The position numbers were made by a program, and so were the translations under genes. From Cytophagaceae bacterium (GTDB taxonomy: Bacteria > Bacteroidota > Bacteroidia > Cytophagales > Spirosomataceae), in NCBI GenBank assembly GCA_027486845.1, contig JAIXOL010000058.1, forward strand, positions 62,001 through 126,000: 64,000 nucleotides of DNA. The letters run 5' to 3'. The notes beneath the pieces were generated by a model. That model was not told where the DNA came from, made no database searches, and saw nothing but the letters and a program-made list of their open reading frames with translations. Positions within the stretch are counted from its first letter, which is position 1. Each line of letters opens with the position of its first letter. Positions 26,348 through 33,118 of the stretch are shown in pieces.

Positions 26348-26767
26348 ATGAAAAATTTCATAATATATGCTTTCGGATTTATAGCAATTAGTTCAAGTTC
26401 GGTTTATGCTCAAAAATCTTCAATAGATTCGCCGCATAATTATAAGCGACCAGTTTTTCAGCAAGGTAAAGCTCTGACCGAAAGCAATGCTACAACAATA
26501 TTCAGTCAGCCATCGCATCAAATCAAGAATAATATTAGTTCGGTGCATAACTACAAGCGTCAAGGTATTGTAGATTTTACTTCAGAGGCGGCGTTAACAG
26601 AACAACTGTCTATAAATTTCACAACTTTTAATCCTTTGCTTTCATTAAATAATTATAAAGCCCATTTTATGACAACTGAGTTTGGAAAACAAATAGCGAG
26701 CAAAAAAACAAATGTTAAGCAGACTGCGATAAATAAAAATGAAACTTCGAGTAGCGGAGTTAATTAA
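26348..26767 (+). CDS. Small secreted protein with HNYKR repeats, unknown function
   Basis: Starting at the ATG at 26348 gives 139 residues with signal peptide MKNFIIYAFGFIAISSSSVY (cleavage near VYAQ). The upstream frame to 26228 would overlap the terminator of the previous gene. Two imperfect repeats are visible: SPHNYKRPVFQQGKALTES and SVHNYKRQGIVDF followed by EAALTEQ; a third weaker unit has NNYKAHF. The tail is Lys/Asn/Ser-rich. I do not recognise the family; short repeats in an exported protein suggest a structural or surface role. Confidence 0.65.
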   Translation: MKNFIIYAFGFIAISSSSVYAQKSSIDSPHNYKRPVFQQGKALTESNATTIFSQPSHQIKNNISSVHNYKRQGIVDFTSEAALTEQLSINFTTFNPLLSLNNYKAHFMTTEFGKQIASKKTNVKQTAINKNETSSSGVN

Positions 26768-26841
26768 TCACCTTATCATTTTCTAGTAGCCTAAGAAGCT
26801 ACTTGGAAAAAAATACAATCCAACGGTTTACAATTATGACA

Positions 26842-27024
26842 ATGTTTGAATACAGTAAAATAATACTTGAAAAAGTGAGTTTTGAACCTCGTATTTTCAA
26901 GAAAGAATTGAGAAAAGCCCTGCGTCAATCTACCAAAGAAGAATTTCAACAATTGATGAGTTGGTGCAGAGAAAAATTTGGTAGAAAACGAGGTATTTCA
27001 CAGATGAGTTTGGGGCAGGAGTGA
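26842..27024 (+). CDS. Small conserved helical protein, unknown function
   Basis: This protein has 60 residues from the ATG at 26842 (MFEYSKIILEKVSFEPRIFK); an ATG two codons earlier and a TTG at 26803 are alternatives. The sequence is basic and helical, with KELRKALRQSTKEEFQQLMS and WCREKFGRKRG. I recall similar small proteins starting MFEYTK-ILxKVSF in other Cytophagales, which argues that the frame is real. There is no signal peptide. The function is unknown; the size and charge would suit a small RNA- or DNA-associated factor, but that is speculation. Confidence 0.65.
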   Translation: MFEYSKIILEKVSFEPRIFKKELRKALRQSTKEEFQQLMSWCREKFGRKRGISQMSLGQE

Positions 27025-27060
27025 GGATTGAATTAGGCAGTGAATCTAAACATTATTCGG

Positions 27061-27714
27061 ATGAAAAATGATATTTTAAAATATGTATTTGGATTGGTAA
27101 CTTTGTTTTATTTTGGAGATGTTGATGCTCAAAACATTGATAGACAGCCACGTAAAGGAGAATATACAAGTGTAGAAGAGGCACTAAAAGAACCTAATAA
27201 AGTTGTTCGTTTAAATTTGAGTAACCAATCGCTAAGTGAATTCCCAAAGGGTTTATCGAAGTTCAAAAACTTAGAATATTTAAGTCTGCGAAACGACCAT
27301 CTAATAAGCCTTTCTCCCGAAATAGCTAACTTAAAAAAACTCAAAGTGCTCGATTTAGGAGGAAACGATTTTTCGGTTTTACCCGAAGGTCTCGCTAAAC
27401 TTCAAAACTTAGAAGAACTGTATTTGGATAATGATAAAAACCTTGATATTCGGCAAGATATTGAGATACTAAGTAAATTACCCAAACTTAAAATACTACA
27501 TTTGGATAATGATGGCATTAAGACACTTCCACCAAATATCGGTAAACTTTCTCATTTAGAAAGTCTTACATTAAGAAATAATTTACTGCGAATAGTACCT
27601 CCACAGGTGAAAGATTTGAAAAAATTAAAGTACTTGGATTTGAATAATAATCATTTGCCAACCAATCTTCATCTGAATCAGTCATCAGTTTATGGGTTTA
27701 AAATTAGGTTTTAA
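27061..27714 (+). CDS. Secreted leucine-rich-repeat protein
   Basis: This protein has 217 residues from the ATG at 27061; the GTG at 27040 adds only 7 residues before the signal peptide KYVFGLVTLFYFGDVDAQ. About six leucine-rich repeats of 23 residues follow, such as LKKLKVLDLGGNDFSVLPEG, LQNLEELYLDND and LKKLKYLDLNNNHLPTN. The repeats of this LPxx type form a curved binding surface for protein partners. There is no catalytic domain and no T9SS sorting signal. It is 36 bp downstream of the small helical protein gene and may be cotranscribed with it. Confidence 0.8.
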   Translation: MKNDILKYVFGLVTLFYFGDVDAQNIDRQPRKGEYTSVEEALKEPNKVVRLNLSNQSLSEFPKGLSKFKNLEYLSLRNDHLISLSPEIANLKKLKVLDLGGNDFSVLPEGLAKLQNLEELYLDNDKNLDIRQDIEILSKLPKLKILHLDNDGIKTLPPNIGKLSHLESLTLRNNLLRIVPPQVKDLKKLKYLDLNNNHLPTNLHLNQSSVYGFKIRF

Positions 27715-27723
27715 AATGTTAAA

Positions 27724-27754
27724 GTGGCAAGTTTTTTTTACTTGCTATTTTTTT
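27724..27754 (+). terminator. Terminator after the LRR gene
   Basis: GCAAGT (27727-27732) pairs with ACTTGC (27740-27745), followed by TATTTTTTT. A second ACTTGCCAC at 27754-27762 can alternatively pair with GTGGCAAGT at 27724-27732, so two competing stems are possible. Confidence 0.75.
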
Positions 27755-27848
27755 ACTTGCCACCCTAAATGCTTCTGTAAAGGGATACCTATACTAAAAT
27801 CATTGGTAATTGGTGGGGTTTGTTGTATCATAGATTTTGTGTAAGTTT

Positions 27849-28268
27849 TTATAATTCAAGTTTAAAATGATGACTAACTATTTTCATTCCTTTATTCAAA
27901 TAAAGGCGGTGGGCAACAAATCTTTGATGTCCCGAATCAAGATGCACTGCTTTAAGATTCTCGGATTTTGCCTTTTCAACAACAAAATCAAATAACATTC
28001 CTGCATGACCTTTTCCACGAGCTTCGGGAAGTGTCGAGAGGTCATCAATATAAATATTTGGACCGTCGAAAAGAGATGTCAAATAGCGGAATCCACAAGC
28101 TGAAATTGCTTTTTCATTTTCTTCAATAAAAATTAATGAATAGTTTTCAGCTTCCATTTTTTGTAATAAATCCAGAAATAATTCGGGCGTAAGATGCGGA
28201 CGCAGAGCTTGCATGACATCGAAACATTTCAAAAAATCTTCTTTGGTTTGAGCGGTTTTGATTTGCAT
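27849..28268 (-). CDS. GNAT-family N-acetyltransferase
   Basis: This protein has 139 residues from the ATG at 28268 (MQIKTAQTKEDFLKCFDVMQ). The longer frame to 28373 is not supported, since a -7 box (CAAATGTA on the plus strand, 28297-28304) lies inside it. The acetyl-CoA loop is seen in LPEARGKGHAGMLFDFVVEK (R/Q-x-x-G-x-G/A variant), preceded by IYIDDLSTLPEARG and followed by AVHLDSGHQRFVAHRLYLNK. The acceptor substrate is not predictable. The enzyme is cytosolic and single-domain. Confidence 0.85.
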   Translation of the reverse strand: MQIKTAQTKEDFLKCFDVMQALRPHLTPELFLDLLQKMEAENYSLIFIEENEKAISACGFRYLTSLFDGPNIYIDDLSTLPEARGKGHAGMLFDFVVEKAKSENLKAVHLDSGHQRFVAHRLYLNKGMKIVSHHFKLEL

Positions 28269-28421
28269 AACTAGTTTCTGTTTGAAATTTCTTGTACAAA
28301 TGTATATCTTTATTGGATGGATATAATCAGCCAATTTTAATAAAATGAGTAGTTTGGTTTTATTTCCATACAAATCATCTGTTGAAGAATTAAAAAAGTG
28401 TGTTTAGGTTCTGACAAAAAG

Positions 28422-28453
28422 TTTGGAAATAAAACAGTAATTTTCTATTTTTG
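28422..28453 (+). promoter_or_regulatory. Bacteroidota promoter of the Uma2-family gene
   Basis: TTTG (28422-28425) and TATTTTTG (28446-28453) match the -33 and -7 boxes with a 20-bp spacer. Transcription would begin about 28460, leaving a leader of some 13 nt before the ATG at 28473. Confidence 0.7.
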
Positions 28454-28472
28454 ACTTAAAATATTATACGGT

Positions 28473-29018
28473 ATGGTAGCGAAAAATGAAATTTTAGAAT
28501 TGCCAAAAACCTTAGCTGAATTCATTCTTTGGGAACCGGAGGATGGCTTAAAGTATGAATGGAACGATGGAGAGTTGATTAAGTTTACAGGAATGAACAG
28601 AAAACAACTTTATATTTACGAAGTTTTAAACAATCTTTTTATTGAAAAGGGTTTGTGGAAACGTGGAACTTTCGTGGCAGAATATGATACTATGCTTACT
28701 GGTATTCAAATGAGAAGACCAGACATTGCTTATTTAACAAAAGAACAAGTAGCAAATACAAAGGTAGAAATTGATGAAATTCCTGAATTTGTAATTGAAG
28801 TAATTTCTACTACCGATAATCATTATAAATTAGAAGATAAGATAAGTGAATATTTCAAGCACGGAGTACAAGTAGTTTGGATAATTCTGCCTGAGCATAA
28901 AATGGTGAATGTTTATACTACTCGAAAAACTGTAAAAATTTGTACAGAAGATGATATTTGTTCGGCAAATCCTGTATTACCCGAATTTGAAATAAGCGTC
29001 AATCTACTTTTTGCTTAA
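28473..29018 (+). CDS. Uma2-family (DUF820) PD-(D/E)XK nuclease-fold protein
   Basis: This 181-residue protein shows the DUF820/Uma2 pattern: LKYEWNDGELIKFTGMN at the start, then the nuclease-fold core with Asp in MRRPDIAYL and Glu in PEFVIEVISTTD, and KISEYFKHGVQVVWIILPE. The family has a restriction-endonuclease fold and is very abundant in cyanobacteria and some Bacteroidota; the biological role is not settled. The active-site residues D and E-x-x are present here. Its last 20 bp overlap the convergent acetyltransferase gene. Confidence 0.85.
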   Translation: MVAKNEILELPKTLAEFILWEPEDGLKYEWNDGELIKFTGMNRKQLYIYEVLNNLFIEKGLWKRGTFVAEYDTMLTGIQMRRPDIAYLTKEQVANTKVEIDEIPEFVIEVISTTDNHYKLEDKISEYFKHGVQVVWIILPEHKMVNVYTTRKTVKICTEDDICSANPVLPEFEISVNLLFA

Positions 29019-29532
29019 TTCCAAACAACATTAATTCTTTATCATCATCCCCCAACTTTATCATTTCCTCAAATTGCATTCCTATTTTCTTGATTAGCCC
29101 AATTGATTTTTTGTTTTCGGGATTTACGATGGCTATTATTCGATTGATTTTCAGAATATTAAGTGCATAATCGAGCGTGGCAGACGCTATTTCGTAACCA
29201 AATCCTTTGCTGATAAGATTGGGTAAAAAAGCAAAGCCAATATCAATATCGGGCAAAGTATCTCGTTTTATCAAGCCACACATCCCGATAGTTTGATTTG
29301 TGCGGTCCGACGTATCGGTTTTTTCAACAACTGCGTAAAACCCAAATCCATTTTCAGCATAACTTTTCATGCTTCCATTTAGCAAATAGTTTTTAGCATC
29401 GTCAATCGAATGCACTTTCCTATCTCCGATAAATTTTAGCCAAGTGGGTGTATTGAGTAATTCGAGAATAAAAGCTGCATCTTCAAGGGTAAATTCTCGT
29501 AAAATTAATCGTTCGGTTTCGAGTATTTGCAT
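28999..29532 (-). CDS. GNAT-family N-acetyltransferase (RimJ/RimL type)
   Basis: This protein has 177 residues from the ATG at 29532 (MQILETERLILREFTLEDAA), the classic opening of RimJ/RimL-like acetyltransferases; the frame to 29580 adds 16 unlikely residues. The acetyl-CoA binding region is IDIGFAFLPNLISKGFGYEI, followed by the INRIIAIVNPENKKSIGLIK motif typical of the family. Known relatives acetylate ribosomal proteins or small molecules, and the substrate here is unknown. It is convergent with the Uma2-family gene and overlaps it by 20 bp. Confidence 0.88.
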   Translation of the reverse strand: MQILETERLILREFTLEDAAFILELLNTPTWLKFIGDRKVHSIDDAKNYLLNGSMKSYAENGFGFYAVVEKTDTSDRTNQTIGMCGLIKRDTLPDIDIGFAFLPNLISKGFGYEIASATLDYALNILKINRIIAIVNPENKKSIGLIKKIGMQFEEMIKLGDDDKELMLFGIKQKVD

Positions 29533-29690
29533 AATCTTAATGAGTTTATACTTAACCAAAAATGGTTTGCGAAAATTCAAATATTTAATTACCTCATTAT
29601 CAGTGCTTTGAGCCTTTACAACTCTGTGCCTTTTGAGTATAGCAGTGTTTTTTGAATAGTTTAATCAAGAGTTTCTTACTCAAAAAATGA

Positions 29691-32192
29691 TTATGATTTC
29701 AAAAAAGCTCGAAATACAGTACTTAAACTTTGTAAAGTCTCAGCCAAAATGTATTCATTTTCAATAGGGATTTTTAAGAATATTTTTCCAGCTTCATCTC
29801 TGTAAATAAGGTGTTCAAACAAAGCCATATTTTCTTCTGGATTTTTTAAAGTTTGGTTTAATTGTGTGAAAAATTGTACACCTGATTTGATTAATTCTTC
29901 GCTTTGGCTACTTTCTAACTGTATTTCACTCGTTTTTGGCGTTGTTTCCTGCACATCATCATCCCCTAAGAAAGTAGTAACATTTTCAGGGAGTTCTACT
30001 AGTGATTTTTCTGTGTTATTCGTAAAATTTAGTTCTTCGGCTTCATGTTCTTCGGCGGCATCAATAATTGTATTTTCTTCTTGTGAAGCATCGGTTAAGT
30101 TTTCAACAGAACTCATAAACTGCTTAAATTTATCCTCACTCAAGAAAATAGTATCTTCGCCGCCATCAAGCACACCTTCGGCCATTGCACCTTTAAATTT
30201 GAGTACATCGAGCATTTTATGTTCAATAGTACCAGTCGAAATAAGGTTTATGATTGATACATTTCGCTCTTGTCCTAGCCTATAAATACGGGCGATGCGT
30301 TGTTCTAAAATCGCTGGATTCCATGGAATATCCAGATTAATCAGCAATGAAGCTGATTGTAGATTTAAACCCACGCTTCCAGCATCAGTCGATAAAAAAA
30401 CTCGGATATCAGGGTCGTTTTTAAAGTTATCGAGCAAATCTTTTCGCTTTCTACTTTCAATACCGCCGTGTAGGTTTTCAAACTTAATTCCTCGTTCGGT
30501 AAGTTCCTGTGCCACGAGCCTTGTCATGCGTTCCCATTGACTGAAAACAACCACTTTTTCGTTCGAATTTTCAAAAAACTCGTCCAAAATATTCATTATT
30601 TCTTCAATCTTAGTATCGTGTCGAGTCTTTTGGTCGAGTATAAACGTGCTATTGCAGACCATTCTCATTTGGCTCAAAGAGAGTAACAAACGTCGGCGGT
30701 CGGTTTCATTCAAAAACCCAAATTTACGCCATTTACTTACCAATTTTGCCACATTATCTCCCAAACCGTTATGAATATCCATTTGTTCTTGCGTCATTGG
30801 TACAAACAAATTTTTGTCCATTCGCTTCGGTAATTGCGATAAAACCTCTTTTTTGGTTCGTCTTATAAGAATATCAGATAGTAATTTAGAGATTTCGTTG
30901 AGGTTTTTGTAGCCTATTACTTTTCCAGAATCATCTGTGATTTGATATTGATTCAAAAAACGATAAACAGGCCCCAAACGGAAAACATCAATAAGCTGCG
31001 TAATCGAATAAAGTTCTTCGAGTTTGTTTTCTAGCGGTGTACCCGTAAGTATAATTGCGTAGGGTGTAATTAGTTTTTTGATTTGTTGCGAAACTTTAGT
31101 CTTCCAGTTTTTTATACGTTGAGCTTCGTCCAAAATCACCATATCAGCCTCCATTTTATTGAGTAAATCAAGGTCTTGAATCATGGTATGGTAGCTCACA
31201 ATAATATAAAAAGCATCAACAAATTGGTACTGAGCCATGCGTTTGATGAGAGTTCCTTCTATTACATGAACGCTGGAATCGGTAAATTTTTCGATTTCAG
31301 ATTTCCATTGGTATTTGAGGGAAGTCGGACAAACAATCAGTACCCGATTGATGCCCAATTCTTTTTTGTACAACTCGGCAGTAGCAATTGCTTGAAGTGT
31401 TTTTCCGAGACCCATTTCGTCGGCGATGAGGCTGCGTCCTTCAATTGCGGCAAATAAAACACCTTTTTTCTGATACGGGAAAAGCTCAGTTTTTACTAAA
31501 CTCTCAAAAGTTTGGTCGTTTTCTTCTTTTGGAATAAGTTTCAAAAAGAAATCTCTGCGGTGAATTTTATCTCGTTTGCCAATCACAAAGTCGAGTGCAT
31601 CTGAGTAGCACCTAAAACTTTTACTTATTTTCTTAGCTTCTTCCAGAAAAACCTCAAAAACTGCGAAAGATTCAGGTTTTAAGACATTGTTTTCATCGAA
31701 ATAGGTTTTTGCTAAATTGAGATATGCCTCACGGTTTTCATCGCCAATTCTAATTTTTATCTGCTTTCCATTCAAGTAATCTAAATAAACCGAACTATAA
31801 AGAGGCTCAAAAATACCATCTTTAAAGGCTTTTTTTGAACCATGGACATTGCTCAAATAATGCAGTGTAGCACTGATGTGCTTACAAACGCCCAAACGAT
31901 TGGTTTTAAAGTCGAGACATTCACAAAAATTATGCGTATCGTCGGCACTTCTAATGGCAACTTTATACGAATTATTAGTGACGCTATTAGTGACCTGAAA
32001 GTCAGAAAAGATTTTTTCAGGGCCGATATTCGTAATCAAAAATTCATTATCCTTTCCAAATTGTTTTCTGAGGGCAATCTGCCATTGGTCAAGGGTCAAG
32101 TTATCGGGCTTTCTATAATAAGGTATTTTTTTCGGCGTTTCTACCTTTTTTTTCTTGGCAGATTTGCTTTTTGAAACTTTATGAGTCGCCAT
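29691..32192 (-). CDS. SNF2-family helicase with SWIM zinc finger
   Basis: This 833-residue protein has an N-terminal SWIM zinc finger (CECLDFKTNRLGVCKH, CxCx(n)CxH, about residues 89-104). A SNF2 ATPase core follows (about 230-700): Walker A ADEMGLGKTLQAIATAE, box II DEAQ, box III TGTPLENKLEEL, and C-lobe motifs STDAGSVGLNLQSASLLINL and QRIARIYRLGQ. The last 130 residues are acidic and low-complexity, then end in a short helical domain. Bacterial SWIM-SNF2 proteins (RapA/HepA relatives) move along double-stranded DNA or remodel RNA polymerase complexes; the exact role is unknown. It is divergent from the oxygenase gene. Confidence 0.92.
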   Translation of the reverse strand: MATHKVSKSKSAKKKKVETPKKIPYYRKPDNLTLDQWQIALRKQFGKDNEFLITNIGPEKIFSDFQVTNSVTNNSYKVAIRSADDTHNFCECLDFKTNRLGVCKHISATLHYLSNVHGSKKAFKDGIFEPLYSSVYLDYLNGKQIKIRIGDENREAYLNLAKTYFDENNVLKPESFAVFEVFLEEAKKISKSFRCYSDALDFVIGKRDKIHRRDFFLKLIPKEENDQTFESLVKTELFPYQKKGVLFAAIEGRSLIADEMGLGKTLQAIATAELYKKELGINRVLIVCPTSLKYQWKSEIEKFTDSSVHVIEGTLIKRMAQYQFVDAFYIIVSYHTMIQDLDLLNKMEADMVILDEAQRIKNWKTKVSQQIKKLITPYAIILTGTPLENKLEELYSITQLIDVFRLGPVYRFLNQYQITDDSGKVIGYKNLNEISKLLSDILIRRTKKEVLSQLPKRMDKNLFVPMTQEQMDIHNGLGDNVAKLVSKWRKFGFLNETDRRRLLLSLSQMRMVCNSTFILDQKTRHDTKIEEIMNILDEFFENSNEKVVVFSQWERMTRLVAQELTERGIKFENLHGGIESRKRKDLLDNFKNDPDIRVFLSTDAGSVGLNLQSASLLINLDIPWNPAILEQRIARIYRLGQERNVSIINLISTGTIEHKMLDVLKFKGAMAEGVLDGGEDTIFLSEDKFKQFMSSVENLTDASQEENTIIDAAEEHEAEELNFTNNTEKSLVELPENVTTFLGDDDVQETTPKTSEIQLESSQSEELIKSGVQFFTQLNQTLKNPEENMALFEHLIYRDEAGKIFLKIPIENEYILAETLQSLSTVFRAFLKS

Positions 32193-32329
32193 CGGAAGTT
32201 TTTTTGGGTATCTAAAATCTGCTCGAATTTACGAAAATTTCGTGATTAGCAAATTTTATGAATATTTTAGGATTCATATTTTACACAAACTTATTCTAAT
32301 GCCAAACATTTAGTTACCTTTACCGAAAA

Positions 32330-32378
32330 CCCAAAAAACCTTGTAAATCGGCAAGACTTACAAGGTTTTCTTTTTGGG
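32330..32378 (+). promoter_or_regulatory. Long hairpin immediately upstream of the 2OG oxygenase start
   Basis: AACCTTGTAA (32337-32346) pairs perfectly with TTACAAGGTT (32358-32367). The stem is extended by CCCAAAAA against TTTTTGGG after a small bulge. The structure ends 3 nt before the ATG at 32382. No plus-strand gene ends nearby, so a simple terminator role is odd; it may control translation of the oxygenase or end a short RNA. Confidence 0.55.
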
Positions 32379-32381
32379 AAA

Positions 32382-32999
32382 ATGCTTACACAAGAACAGA
32401 AGTTTGAGCTTCTTATTGAAGGAGTTGTGGCTAAAGGTTATGCCGTATGTGATGATTTTTTAGAGCCACACGAAGTTGAAAACCTTCTTTCAACCTTTAC
32501 AAAACGCTATCAATCAGGGAAATTTAGAGAAGCAAGCATAGGCAAACAAAGCGAAGCCCATAAAGCTGCACTTATAAGAGGTGATGAAATCCTATGGCTC
32601 GAAACCAACTCAATTGATGTCGCAGAACGAATGTTACTCAATAAAAACCAAGCATTTGTCGATTACCTTAATCAAACCTGTTATTTGGGCATTGTTGATA
32701 CCGAAATTCATTTCGCCAAATATGATATTGGCAAATTCTACCGCCGTCATAGAGATACTTTTCAGGCTCAAAAAGGAAGAATTTTATCGGTGATTTATTA
32801 CCTAAATCCCAATTGGATTCCTGAAAATGGGGGAAACTTGATTATCTACACATCAGAAAATGGCATTGAAAAAGGTATCGTCATAGAACCACTTGCTGGA
32901 CGTTTAGTCTGTTTTGAAAGTGAAAAACTCGAGCATGAAGTAAGCGAAGCCTTTGCCGAAAGATTTAGTGTAACTGGCTGGTTGTTGAATAGGGGGTAA
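32382..32999 (+). CDS. 2-oxoglutarate/Fe(II)-dependent oxygenase (prolyl-4-hydroxylase-like)
   Basis: This 205-residue protein has the double-stranded beta-helix iron site: HxD in RRHRDTF, distal His in KLEHEV and the 2-oxoglutarate-binding Arg in ERFSVTGWL. ILSVIYYLNPNWIPENGG is typical of the PHD/EGL-9 branch, which hydroxylates prolyl residues in proteins such as EF-Tu in some bacteria; the actual target here is unknown. There is no signal peptide, so it is cytosolic. It is a single gene, divergent from the SNF2 helicase, with a hairpin directly before its start. Confidence 0.88.
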   Translation: MLTQEQKFELLIEGVVAKGYAVCDDFLEPHEVENLLSTFTKRYQSGKFREASIGKQSEAHKAALIRGDEILWLETNSIDVAERMLLNKNQAFVDYLNQTCYLGIVDTEIHFAKYDIGKFYRRHRDTFQAQKGRILSVIYYLNPNWIPENGGNLIIYTSENGIEKGIVIEPLAGRLVCFESEKLEHEVSEAFAERFSVTGWLLNRG

Positions 33000-33019
33000 T
33001 GAGATACACTTAAGTAATT

Positions 33020-33054
33020 AGACAAAAGACACGAGACATAAGATATGAGATAAG
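33020..33054. repeat. Five tandem heptamers (AGAYAWR)
   Basis: Five 7-bp units in tandem start at 33020, 33027, 33034, 33041 and 33048: AGACAAA, then AGACACG, AGACATA, AGATATG and AGATAAG, all with AGA at positions 1-3. The tract lies in the convergent gap between the oxygenase gene and the DUF5916 gene. Similar tracts occur between genes in many Bacteroidota; the function is unknown. Confidence 0.6.
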
Positions 33055-33118
33055 TGACTAACTATCAATTATTTATCTCTTTCCAGTTTGTTGATTTGTT
33101 CTGTCCCATTACTTAATC

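Noticed and set aside
26803-26841. TTG start of the 60-residue helical protein
   Set aside because: Two ATG codons at 26836 and 26842 follow, and the conserved-looking MFEYSK opening begins at the second.
29866-30540. Serine-rich plus-strand frames of 139 and 81 residues
   Set aside because: They are antisense shadows of the acidic low-complexity C-terminus and the ATPase domain of the SNF2 helicase.
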